Assembly (NCBI GenBank): GCA_964036295.1
Contig: OZ038468.1
Location: 9,305,683-9,369,682, forward strand
Direction: 5' to 3'
Length of the DNA stretch: 64,000 nucleotides
Origin: Plumapathes pennacea
Lineage: Eukaryota > Cnidaria > Anthozoa > Antipatharia > Myriopathidae
Below are positions 53,526-63,551 of the stretch, piece after piece. The translations under genes were made by a program, and so were the position numbers. Numbering within the stretch: position 1 is the stretch's first letter; the number at the start of each line of letters is the position of its first letter. The notes under the pieces were generated by a model. It ran no database searches. It worked only from the letters and a program-made list of their open reading frames with translations, and had not been told where the DNA came from.

Positions 53526-54092
53526 GCAACCGCCAACTCCATCTTGATCTTGGGCCATTCTTTTGTCAGAAGACAGCTACACTACCTGTATGAAACAAAT
53601 GACGAAAGGGTGCACCAAGATTACGGGGTGAAAAACGCACTCATAAAACTGTATGGAGTTGGAGGTCGCACTGTCGCAAAACTGTTAAAATACGATATGG
53701 CGGTAGTCAAATCTTTTCCACCAAACATAATTATACTAGAATTAGGAACCAATGATCTAGCAAGCCATCAACCGCAAGAACTTGCTGATAACATGATTCA
53801 TTTAGCCTACAAATTACTGGACGAAAAAGTAAACAAACTTTACCTGTGCCAAATTATACACAGGACCAAACAGCCAACAGCAGATTTCAACCACAACGTG
53901 GATATTTACAACGATATTATCAAAGAATTCTGTAAACATCAACCAAAGCTCAGATACTGGACCCACAGAGGATTAAACAATCCATCGATCTCCGTCATAA
54001 GAAAGGATGGCGTCCATCTTAACGACAAAGGAAATTTTGCTTTATATAAAAGTTTTAGGGGAGCCATCCTTCACTCAATAAAATATAATTAG
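53526..54092 (+). CDS. SGNH/GDSL-type hydrolase of unit B
   Basis: The frame is open from 53,487 to 54,092, but a strong acceptor (TTTCTCTCGTTTCAG) at 53,525 suggests that the exon starts at 53,526, so the protein was probably spliced to an upstream part. All SGNH blocks are present (numbered from 53,487): LILGHSF with Ser25, VGGRTV with Gly60, LELGTNDL with Asn89, and KDGVHLND with Asp174 and His177. These enzymes hydrolyse esters; in transposable elements the substrate is not known. It replaces ORF3 of the other subtype. It is the only complete catalytic frame of unit B. Confidence 0.8.
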   Translation, partial: ATANSILILGHSFVRRQLHYLYETNDERVHQDYGVKNALIKLYGVGGRTVAKLLKYDMAVVKSFPPNIIILELGTNDLASHQPQELADNMIHLAYKLLDEKVNKLYLCQIIHRTKQPTADFNHNVDIYNDIIKEFCKHQPKLRYWTHRGLNNPSISVIRKDGVHLNDKGNFALYKSFRGAILHSIKYN

Positions 54093-54205
54093 TTTATAAT
54101 ACAGCAGTAAATATAATAAAAACCAGTTACCCTACACAATGGCTCTTTTAACATACAACAACCACACACTTCAAGGAAACCTTTATAATAATACGCTAAG
54201 GAACT

Positions 54206-54616
54206 TCTGTCTGTCTGTAACGCTCTTTCCCAGGCCTCCTGATCAGAAAGAAATCCAAGATGGCCGCCACATCGAGTGAAACAAAGTATAAATACTGGCC
54301 TCGCATGCCAACCACAGTTATTTTAGAAATCGCAAATGATTTTAAAAAGAGAATTTGTGTCGTTAGGTAACTGGATGTTGCAATGATGCTTCCCCATCTT
54401 CGAAAAACGGGGGAGATTTTTATGTCGATCGATCGCCAATTCATCGAGAGGTACAGTCCACTGGTAACACGGTCCACTGGTAACACGCCCCACAGAGACG
54501 TTTGTACTTAGACACTCTAAACCGCACTCAAGATGCTCGAAATGGACTTAAAAAGAAAAAAGAAGCTCAGAGTGAGAAAAAAATCCGATCATTGTATTTC
54601 ACGGGGGTCCCGCTAG
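54206..54616 (+). mobile_element. Non-autonomous Helentron-like insertion N3, copy in unit B
   Basis: The 3-prime end TTTCACGGGGGTCCCGCTAG/T at 54,616 resembles the CTAG ends of N1 and N2, including a preceding ATCATTGTATTT (ATTATCGTATTT in N1). The probable start is near TCTGTCTGTCTGTAACGC at about 54,206. The same insertion is in unit A at 10,412. The 5-prime border is approximate. Confidence 0.4.
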
Positions 54617-54750
54617 TTCTTAATAATACTGTCCAATAACAGGTCAGTTCACATTCGACAAAGCACAGTGTAAAACAAACGTAAATCATCCACCCCTAAA
54701 ACTGTTCAATCAAACCAAAATACAAACGTTAATATCTTATATACTGAATG

Positions 54751-54850
54751 ATGCTAAGAAAGGAGAGAAAGAGCCAACTCGTACAAGCAATCAAAAAGCA
54801 ACGTCCCTATGAACGCTTGCCTGTACAAGGCCAGCGGTACCCTGTAAGAA
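54751..54850 (+). other. 28S rRNA-derived boundary segment (B/E)
   Basis: AAAGAGCCAACTCGTACAAGC, ATCAAAAAGCAACGTCCCTATGAACGCTTG and CCAGCGGTACCCTGTAAG align with antisense 28S rRNA up to CCCTGTGGTAA. It ends unit B and is followed by a G-run opening unit E. Confidence 0.85.
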
Positions 54851-54857
54851 AGAGTTT

Positions 54858-54873
54858 GGGCGGGACAGGTGGG
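54858..54873 (+). other. G-quadruplex-like run, start of unit E
   Basis: GGGCGGGACAGGTGGG, directly after the 28S-like segment; matched by the complement at 10,150-10,168 in the inverted copy. Confidence 0.55.
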
Positions 54874-55499
54874 AGAAACCGTACGGTTGTCCATCCGGGG
54901 TGATTAGAAGAACGTTTCGGCAATCGGAGGTCTACGTTACACCAATGTAAACATACATGCACAAGTCTACATATTGCATGTATATACGTATAAATATAAT
55001 GATAACTTTTATGAAATTTCAGTATCGCCCTAATTTTTGCATATTTGAACAGAGCTCATTAGTGCGGATGTGCATGGGCAATATAAGCAGCGGGACGCGT
55101 ATGGAACAAGAGCTACGAGTGGTCAAAGTTCATTTTTCGCATACAAAGTCTCTTAATTTCTTTTGGTTTTTCGTCGATATGTGCATTTGGGTACGATTTT
55201 GCACTCCTCCAGGGGACGGATGTGTACCGTCTGTGTACCAAATATCAGGGAGATCGAGAGAAAGGCTGATTTTCTAGAATTTTTTAAACGAATTTTTCGT
55301 CCATACATTTCTTCTTAATTCTGGACCGAATTTTTTTTTTGGCATATATCGATAGGAGTCATGGCGACGCAGTTGGGTGTGTAATATCTAAGAGGCTGTG
55401 TACATGAGAACGAAGTTATAGCATGTTAAATGTGTCGGTTTCCCATACAAGCCTTCTTAATTTGTGGCGGGAAAATCTTGATTTCGTAGATTGACGGTA

Positions 55500-56780
55500 A
55501 CTCCCTTGCGTTTTGAAAAATCTGTTGCAAATTTTGCGCGATCAGTAATGGACATGTGTGACTCACATGCCAAATATGAACATCACACCTTTCAAACTCA
55601 CAGAGTTATAGTTGTGCAAATCTGACTTTCCAGTGAAAGTACAACTTGCATATAGTCGAAGTATGCTGATGTGACTTCATTAATTTCAGTGACAAAGAGA
55701 ATGAACTTCTACCAATGATTATTTTTCCCATAGAGTAAATAGGTTGCCCTGAGACCTAATAGCACGAAAATAAGAGCTTGTGATCTAAACACCCGTAGAA
55801 TTGAAATTTGCAATGTCCCTTTTTCAGAAAAAGTTAGGTGTGAAATACACCCTGTGTGGGCATATAATTAAATTTATTATTTCTGCACCTTATTGTTGTT
55901 CATATAAAGTTATACATCATTGTAAAGGTTATGACATGTGTGACTCACATACCAAATATGAACATCACATCTTTCAAATTCACAAAGGTATAGTTGTGCA
56001 AAGTTTGTTTTCCAAGTAAAAAGTACATCTCCATGTAGTCAAAGTATGCTTATGTGCTTCATTTATTTCAGTGACGAAGAGAGTGAACTTCTAGTAATGA
56101 TTATTTTTCACATAGAGTAAATAGGTTGCCCTAAGATATAGTAGCATAAAAACAAGAGCTTGTTATCTAAAGGCCTCGAGAATTGAAATTTCACATGTGC
56201 CATTTTCAGAAAAAAATTGGTGTGAAATTCACCCTGTGTTGCCATACAATTAAATTTATTATTTCTACACCTTATTGTTTTTCATATAAAATTATACATC
56301 TTTGTAAAGGGTATAATACGTGTGACTCACATACCAAATATGAACATCATACGTTTGAAACTCACACAGTTATTGTTGTGCAAATTTGGTTTGCCAAGTA
56401 AAATGTCAATCCTGCATGTAGTCAAACTATGGTTATCTGGCTTCATTGATTTCAGTGACAATGAGAATGAACTTCTACCAGTGATTATCTTTCCCATAGA
56501 GTAAACAGGTTGCCCTGAGACATGGTAGCCCAAAAATAAGATCTTGTTATCTAAACGGCTGGAGAATTCAAACTGAAAAAGTGCCTTTTTGACAAAAAAT
56601 GAGGTATTTTATACAACCTGGGTTGGCATATAAGTAAATTGATTATTTCTACAGTATAATGCTGATCATGACAAGTTATGCATCATTGTAAAGTCCATAA
56701 TATGCCTGACTTACATGCCAAATATGCAAAGTAAAAATGTTAAATTCACAGAGTTAGACTGGCGCAAATTTGATTCTTCG
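55500..56780 (+). repeat. Satellite-like tandem repeat of unit E, period about 380 bp
   Basis: Three to four copies; CCAAATATG landmarks at about 55,570, 55,950, 56,330 and 56,706, with TTTCAGTGACAAAGAGAATG, CATAGAGTAAATAGGTTGCC and TTGTTCATATAAARTTATAC blocks. Homologous to the unit D repeat; absent from the inverted copy Z. Confidence 0.85.
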
Positions 56781-57169
56781 AACTGGCTGGGGGCCTGGGA
56801 ACCAGTACATTCAAAGGTCTATAATTCATAGGCTATACATCCAATTCGACAATTTCTTGTGCAGAAGGACAGCTCCCTGAACTATCTTTCTGAAGAAATG
56901 AACAGGCATTTCAAACATTATTTCTATACTTGCTGATATTTTTTTTAATTAAAATTAGTATTTTTTCAATATTCAAAAATTCACTGCACATGCGCATTGG
57001 AACAGTTGATGTCGTCGTGTGGAACACAGGTAGAACACTTATCTCTGCATATTGACGCTGTTTTATTGCAGAAGAATTGTTTATGAACATGGACGATGAC
57101 CACAAATGTCCAATTGACATGACTGCGGATAATCGACGATATTTATTTGTGTTATTTTCTGCGTTACAG

Positions 57170-57197
57170 ACTCAGACAAGAAACGAAGAAATTTGAG
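57170..57197 (+). other. Unit E leader exon 1 (28 nt)
   Basis: Acceptor TTTTCTGCGTTACAG, 28-nt exon ending ATTTGAG, donor GTAAGC. Identical in size to the Z exon at 9,595-9,622 and nearly identical in sequence. No start codon. Confidence 0.65.
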
Positions 57198-57927
57198 GTA
57201 AGCATGATGCGTCATATGGTTCCTTTGCATTGATAGACATATATTGCAGGATGATTGCTCGTATCATCATGAAGACATAGATCTACAGTAACATTTTTTC
57301 AATGTTGGAATGATCTTTCCGCTCTAAGAAGCTTGATTATGATCTGCGTGATACCATTACGTCATAGTCTAAGTGCGTGATAAGCTTTCTTTTGATGTTT
57401 CATTGAAAATAGCACTGCACATATATGCATTGGAGTGTGTTGAATACTGCAGAAATTGTTTTTGGCAAAAAGTGCCCATTTAGATCAGATTTCGTTCATT
57501 TTTGTCTGGTCACGTGACCTATTTTTGATGATTTTTGCGGTATTTTTATATATTTTTTAATAATTATTTCTCATGTTCTACGTGTCAACGCACATCGTCT
57601 TCTGTAATACGGTAGTCTGTACGTCATCAGAAATTATCTTTCGTGCTGCCAAAGATGTATTCGTGTTGTAGAAAATCTCGTATGCTGCTCAGAAAGATGT
57701 ACACAAAGTGGGCATGTTGACCTTATTTGCTTGCTGATATGAGCTGTTTTTGTCATTTTTTCGTATTTCTACTTTTTGCGAAATTTTCAATCTTCTTTAT
57801 GCTGTTCTCCAGATGATCTTCTGAAATGTGGTGCAGTCTAGTATAGCAGAAATCACTTTTCAGATCATTAGTTACTGTCATTGATATACGCTCTGTTCTA
57901 AAAGATGTTCTTTGTTTCGTCTTGTAG
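57198..57927 (+). promoter_or_regulatory. Unit E promoter/intron with CRE-like site and E-box palindrome
   Basis: Between the leader exons lie TTACGTCATAG (57,357-57,366) and the perfect palindrome GGTCACGTGACC (57,508-57,519), followed by an AT-rich stretch. Both motifs recur in the same order in Z and, in part, in C and D. CACGTG is bound by bHLH-ZIP proteins and TGACGTMA by CREB/ATF proteins in animals; their use here is inference. Confidence 0.55.
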
Positions 57928-57966
57928 ACTATCAAAGCCATTTTGACAAAGACAGAACAAGTGGAC
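57928..57966 (+). other. Unit E leader exon 2 (39 nt)
   Basis: Acceptor TTTCGTCTTGTAG, 39-nt exon, donor GTGAGT. Parallel to the 40-nt second leader exon of D. The next acceptor is TTGCGTCTTTACAG before 58,364, which opens the Rep exon. Confidence 0.55.
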
Positions 57967-58400
57967 GTGAGTATGAATTCATTTTCTACATATTCAACAT
58001 TAGCGCAGAATATCTGCAAAGAACAAAAGTGATACATTTTCAACACATTGTGCACAAAAACGCACATTTCAAAGCAAAAGAAGACGAAAAACAACACCAA
58101 CAGCAACAGGATTATCTAGAACATGCTAAGCTGTATATCATCAACATGTTTAAATTTCATTCATCAGTGATAAACTTTTCGACAAAAGTTGTAAAGTAGC
58201 ATAACAAAACCCGAGAGGTCAAATGAACAGGGTCGACAAGAACACAAAGGCAGAAATTCAAAAGAAATATATACATTCAGCGGGAACAACAGAACAACTA
58301 TGAACGCAGTTTGCACAAGATCTGTAGAACACAAATGCAACAATATTTCATTGCGTCTTTACAGCATTTTAGAAGAAAACTGATGTGCAGACATACTACA

Positions 58401-60110
58401 ATGTCCAACCGATGGACGGATACTCTGTCCCTGAGTTTCTGGAACAATAGAACAATAAACACCGTCATACGTGATGATCAATCTGAGAGACGTATTCTGC
58501 AAATGCATGCAACGCAGGCAGACCGTGCAGAAAGAGAAGAACGCGCTGAAGAACGATTTGTTGAAGATCATGCTTCACAATTAGCGAACAATACTTCCCC
58601 GCCCGTCGTTGGTCTGCAAACAGCAGAGAATCTACAATTCTGGATTGCACACATGTCTTGGTCGTATTGCAAAGATTGCAATCTGCTCCAGTCCGAAAAA
58701 CTGCTTCCTGGATATGCTGCAAGACGCTCGCGTAAGACCACAACAGCATGCAGCTGCAAGACAGGCAGGTACATCATCCCCCAATTTTCTCAGATACCGA
58801 ATGTCCTCCAGAATCTCTCAATGGACGAAGTGCGAGCTTTGCGTCCCTTCACAATCCACACAGGTGCCTACGAAAGGTTGCAACATGGTTACCAGAAAAA
58901 AACTGACATCCTCAGAATCAAATGGTCGCAGACAGACGTCGACAGTCAAATTGAGAATCTGCCAGACACCTCATCGAGGCAACGTTGCCGGAACGCATAT
59001 CAGTATCTGATGAGTTCTGAACAAAGTTCATACTCTGCCTTCGTAGAACAGCGTCAACAAGCACTAGAAGATGGTTCCTTCTTCAATCTTTACAATAACC
59101 AGCAGAGTGCAGGCATTGAATGTGCTTTATGGCCCCAGTTCTACCCGTTTCGCGATTGGTGCGAAACGATCACAGATGGTCGACAATCTCGTCTTAGCAC
59201 GAAAGTTGCATTCTTATGCAAAGTTCTCTCCTCGATCATCGATTATGGACTGCAGTACAAGCTTCTTCAATTCCATTATGACTTGTGGCTCTTTCGGACC
59301 GTGTCAGGCGCCATTTGAACAGCACGTCGACTGCACTGCTCGCCAGCACAGTCACTTGAAAACAAGACCTTTTCAACCGGCTATTGGCGCTGGGAACACC
59401 GCTGCTTGGTAGATGCTGTTCTACAGTTTGGGTTCCCACATGTTTTCGTGACGATTTCACGCTACGAATGGACATTCCCGGTTCCTGCATGGTTGCAAAA
59501 GATTCGAACGTTGACCGGTCGTGGCCCAACACAATTAGCAGCTTTTGAGACCATCCACATAACGCATATCCTGGAACAAGTCGTCCGCGGGTACCTGTGT
59601 GGCTCAAACAGCAACAAGTGGACTGCCCATGTGTTCAGCAACAAACACAAACCACGCTCTCCAAACGTAGAAACCTATTTCTACAGATTCGAGTTTCAAC
59701 AACGTGGAACAGCACATGTCCACCTTCTCGTGTGGCTGAAAGAACTATCGCAAACTCAGTACAATCTCATCAGAGCAGATATACCATGGAGCAATAGAAC
59801 CATGGCTTCACTGGCTGCCAAGCTACAGAAATCTGACAAATCCTGTCTCCCTGTCAACGACACACCAACAGAAGTCATCACAGTACAGTCACAGCGAACA
59901 CTGCAGATCCATCACCCACGTGACGCTTTTGACAAGCATATCAGAGCCTACATTTCAAGCCTGTTACCAGCTCTGAAGTGCACAATGGACGTGCAAACAA
60001 CAGACGGAAAGGGCATGCTTCTGAGATACGTCATATCCTACGTTACAAAATGGCAGGATGCCTACAGCAATGATTCGCTTTATTCCAGAAATGAGGCTAA
60101 GCTTGTCATC
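58401..60110 (+). pseudogene. HUH/Y2 Rep protein of unit E, one in-frame stop
   Basis: I choose the ATG at 58,401 (MSNRWTDTLSLSFWNNRT) because it aligns with the start in unit B; an upstream ATG at 58,311 lies before the acceptor at 58,363. Domains: Cys cluster (SWSYCKDCNLL ... CSCKTGRY), GIECALWPQFYPF, YDLWLFRTVSGAI, then a TGA at 59,316-59,318, after which the same frame continues with TARRLHCSPAQSLENK, FSTGYWRWEHR, the HUH motif AHVHLLVWL near 59,720 and RYVISYVTKWQDAY near 60,025. A frame change near 60,100 ends it. The TGA probably came from CGA. Only this stop separates the copy from a full Rep domain. Confidence 0.88.
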
Positions 60111-61976
60111 TACGAAGATCGCCTGGACACCGAGCAGACGAAAACGATTTACAGTCCCTACTAGCGAAACAGCAGCTCAAAATTTGACGTATCAGAAGTA
60201 CAAGAGAAGAGCTAGGAGTGCTGAACACCTGTCCTTCCTGACATGGCTCAGACAAGTAGACGAGAGCAAAAATCCCCCGAAGGACTACGCCACAGGGACC
60301 ACCCTTGTTGGTATAAAAATGAGATCACCTTTCAACGACGAGTACTTCTTCCAGCATCTAGTGTTGAATGTGCCACACCGTTCCCAAAACACATTCTTCG
60401 ATCGTCATTTTCAACAGCTTCCAACACAGATCAAGTTCTTTGCCTCAGCTCTCGCGCAGAACAATCAGCTATGGAAACATGACAACTTGATCTTTGAACA
60501 CTTCTCGCGTGAAGGCCATCGCGACTACTTCGTAGAAACCGTCGTTGCCCATGTAGCCAGTCTACGAGATCTGCACAGCCTTTGGCAGCGAGAAGTACTC
60601 ACAACAAACATGTTCCAAGTCAACAGTGGACCGACCACGAACAGTTCGCCAGATCCCACACAATCTGCTGTCTTGAGAACAGTTCAACAAATGGCTGATC
60701 AACGGGACACATTTTATCGTACCATTAACTGCGTCGAAGAGCCAACCAGCGATGACGATTTGGACATGGACAATCCACCAGAACATGCACAGCAACAAAC
60801 GCAGACATTCGTGTATCGATCAACTGTTGATTGGAAGAAGTATTTGTTGGTGACTGGAAAACCGGAACAGGGAAATCCCACTTGCTCAAGCTCATCATAG
60901 ACGACTGTATTGAGCAAAACAGAAGAGTGCTTGTTTCTGTTCCTACTGGATTTCTCTCCACGCAGTACAAGGACGAATATGGTGACAGCATCTGGGCTGA
61001 CACTATCCACAGCTCCTTCCACTATCCAGTACTGCCAAATGAACGACCATCCCTGAACTGGGACATCGCAAACTACGATGTTGTCTTGATAGACAAGCTC
61101 TCAATGATCTCGACCAAGATCTTCCAACACGTCAACCAAACAATCAATGAAGTAACAGTTCGTCCTATAGTAATTCTCTGTGGCGACGACTATCAACAAC
61201 AGCCCATTGAAACTGTCGACAATCACATAGTGCAGACGAAAAGCATCATGCAAGAACAGCAGTTCCGAAGGATCGTCCATGAATTCAAGTTGACTATTCA
61301 ACACAGAACCAGAGATGACCACTATCGAGATTTTCTGAACTTCATTCGTTATTGGAAGCCAACTACACGACAGCTGAACGACATCCAAGCAAATAGAATC
61401 CTGTGTCCGAATGACAAACCTACAGACAACCAGATCGTCCTTGCTCTTCGTGAACACCCAACAGCAACTGTCCTCACAGTCAGCAGATCAGCCAGCAACA
61501 GAATCAACCTACTGTTCATAAAGGAACTCTTTTCCGATGACGATCCAATAGGAGAAATTCGAAGCGATTGCGCGTTAGGAACAATCCCCCTTTATCGAGG
61601 ACTACGAGTCATGATCACTCAGAACCGCAACAAACAAAATCGCGTGGTCAACGGACAACAAGCGGTGGTCCACATGCTGCATAACAAAACTGTCTTCCTG
61701 AAACTACCAACGAACAACATCGTGCCCATCTACCCTGTCACATCGCCGAATGCACAAGGAGAAGTACGAACTGTGTATCCATTAATGCCATCTTACAGCC
61801 TCAGCATTTGTAAAGCCCAAGGCCAAACACTGTCCAGCTGTATCATATGGTTCGATGTCCTCACTGTTCCTCCTGGATCTGCATACGTAGCACTCTCGCG
61901 TGTTAGAAGACTCAACGATCTGTATCTCCTCATACCAATGTTGCCAGCTCATTTCACACCAGTATCAACCGAATGA
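60111..61976 (+). pseudogene. PIF1-like helicase of unit E
   Basis: The frame to 60,900 holds the Rep-helicase linker (SRRKRFTVPTSETAA, GTTLVGIKMRSPFNDEYFF) and reaches KYLLVTGKP; a frame change near 60,865 inside Walker A passes to the frame ending at 61,976, with GTGKSHLLKL, VLVSVPTGFLSTQYKD, DTIHSSFHYPV, Walker B as VVLIDKLSMIS, VILCGDDYQQQP, VMITQNRNKQNRVVNG, LSICKAQGQTLSS and GSAYVALSRVRRL. In Walker B the usual Asp-Glu is Asp-Lys (AAG at 61,095), which would block ATP hydrolysis. Confidence 0.88.
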
Positions 61977-62122
61977 ACATTGTAGTCATCTGTCAACAAA
62001 GTATACTGTAAGGAGAATAATATTGCTCTAAATATATAAAACTGTACACTTCATCAATCAGCAAACCCAGAAAACAACAGTACTAATCGTCAACGTACTC
62101 TTTCTTCTAATAGACAAACGAG

Positions 62123-62941
62123 ATGAGCAACTACGCTGCTTACTCGCCCAAGAAAAACCCTCAAGGTGTCAATTGGACAGTGCAAGTGGCCAAAAATTTT
62201 CTCACGCCTTATGGCCCAGCAGCTCAACCTCCCGACACCGACGCAGTATTTAGAAACCTAAAACCTTTCAACTGCGAGTGGCTTCTTCGCCCGAAGTTTG
62301 CCATGTCAGAATTTGCAGCCATGATGATCAGCAACCTAGGAATGCTGAACAGTCACTCAAGCAATGTGGGACAAGTAGCGCCAATTCAGCAACTGATCAA
62401 CGACCTCAAGCCTCTTACTGGCACTCTGGACAACTTGCATAAAGATTCTACACAACCCGCAACCAAACATGACGTCATGAAGTTCATGAAATTCATGATC
62501 GCTGACAACCCAGACATAGATGAGGCAATGGAAACTTGCTGCCATCTGGGCAATGCAATGTTCAGCACTGCCATCAACTATATTATAACCCGCACACTAC
62601 TTCGCAATCCCAACGAATATGGAAAGATGGTGAGGGCAGCCGACCAGTCTGACACGGAATTCCAGAAGCAGCAAAATATGAAAACCATGCGAGATTTCCT
62701 CGTCAACAGCATCGTTACCAATCAAAAGCCCAAACAGGACATTTCCAGTTCACGGAAACGCATGCTCCAAGAGCTCATGAGTGACGACGATGACACAAGC
62801 AACAACACCAGCAACGAAGCTCCCACACCACGCACATCCAAACAAAGAAACAACTCCAAGAAACCACTCAAAACCAAAGAGAAGCATCGAAAGAAGTCAA
62901 AAGTGTCACAAAGCGACACAAGCCAGCCCAGTGCCTCATAA
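62123..62941 (+). CDS. ORF3, conserved third protein of the element family, intact
   Basis: The ATG at 62,123 lies 9 nt after a splice acceptor (CTTTCTTCTAATAG), so the gene is probably the last exon of a spliced transcript. The 272-residue protein has an N-terminal block with KNFLTPYG (residues about 24-31) and FNCEWLLRP (about 49-57), a helical middle (LINDLKPLTG, DEAMETCCHLGNAMF, NPNEYGKM), then LQELMSDDDD and a Lys/Ser/Thr-rich tail (KKPLKTKEKHRKKSKVSQ). Homologues or fragments with the same landmarks exist in C, F, G and as a tail in D, always after the helicase. I know no named domain that fits. Likely nuclear and nucleic acid-associated from the tail; a structural or accessory replication protein is possible. 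Confidence 0.8.
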   Translation: MSNYAAYSPKKNPQGVNWTVQVAKNFLTPYGPAAQPPDTDAVFRNLKPFNCEWLLRPKFAMSEFAAMMISNLGMLNSHSSNVGQVAPIQQLINDLKPLTGTLDNLHKDSTQPATKHDVMKFMKFMIADNPDIDEAMETCCHLGNAMFSTAINYIITRTLLRNPNEYGKMVRAADQSDTEFQKQQNMKTMRDFLVNSIVTNQKPKQDISSSRKRMLQELMSDDDDTSNNTSNEAPTPRTSKQRNNSKKPLKTKEKHRKKSKVSQSDTSQPSAS

Positions 62942-63551
62942 GCTGTATGAAATCTTATGATATTTAGTCAAGATTGCAACACCTGCTTATGCTACAAACT
63001 GTACATAATTGGTTGAAAGTTCTAGAAGTGTTAAAAGCAATAACCCAGGATGTTTCCTATTTATATAGCTTATGTGCGTTAAATTCACCTGTTTAAATTG
63101 AAGAAGACTACGTATTTTTAGGCTTTCCTAGTTGACGTTTTGTCTGAAGCTCTTTGGACTCAAAGAAACATATTTGCATATGAAGCTGCAAACCCAAAAT
63201 CAAGTATTAACAACTCAAATTGAACAATGAACCAAAACATTGCATGTGAAATTAATCTTTAAACAGTACTTACTTCGTTCCCAGTTGACGTTATACTAAT
63301 CTCATCCGTTTTGTTCATCTGAAATAGGCAACCGTGTCAAATAAAAGCGTTGAATTTACAAGTTCATTTCTACTGAATTGCTAACAAAACAGGCACACAC
63401 CACACGTACGACCTCAATGCTTATGCAAGAATGCGTGTTGGTTCAATTGCAACACTCGACCATGGAACACAAACAGGCCCCTAGCACAAAATGAACCACA
63501 CAGTCCATAAGCTCTTGAGAAACACCACAAAAAAAAGGGCCCAAGTTATAC
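62942..63551 (+). other. 3-prime region of unit E
   Basis: AT-rich sequence with AAATAAAAGCG near 63,340 as a possible polyadenylation signal and, in its distal part, the double-hairpin region. No gene is supported. Confidence 0.4.
63416..63455 (+). other. tRNA-arm-like hairpin downstream of ORF3 (E)
   Basis: GTTGG-TTCAATT-GCAAC is a degenerate copy of the T-arm-like hairpin of unit F (GTTGG-TTCGACT-CCAAC), preceded by ATGCAAGAATGCGT. It lies about 100 bp before the 28S-like segment. Confidence 0.4.

Larger units (their letters stand above)
46261..54745 (+). mobile_element. Unit B: rightward Helitron-like element, SGNH subtype
   Basis: Order: G-run, 163-bp, 308-bp and 385-bp satellites, repeated leader exons, Rep, helicase, SGNH hydrolase, N3 insertion, 28S-like boundary. 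It is the inverted homologue of unit A. An internal deletion of about 0.8 kb fuses Rep to the helicase Walker A region at 52,079, so the unit is not functional, but SGNH is intact. Confidence 0.8.
54880..63551 (+). mobile_element. Unit E: rightward Helitron-like element, ORF3 subtype, youngest-looking
   Basis: Order: G-run, spacer with one CATACAAAGTCTCTT block, 380-bp satellite, two leader exons with promoter motifs, Rep, helicase, ORF3, double hairpin, 28S-like boundary. Damage is limited to one stop in Rep, two frame changes around the helicase start and one Walker B substitution, and ORF3 is intact. Confidence 0.8.
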
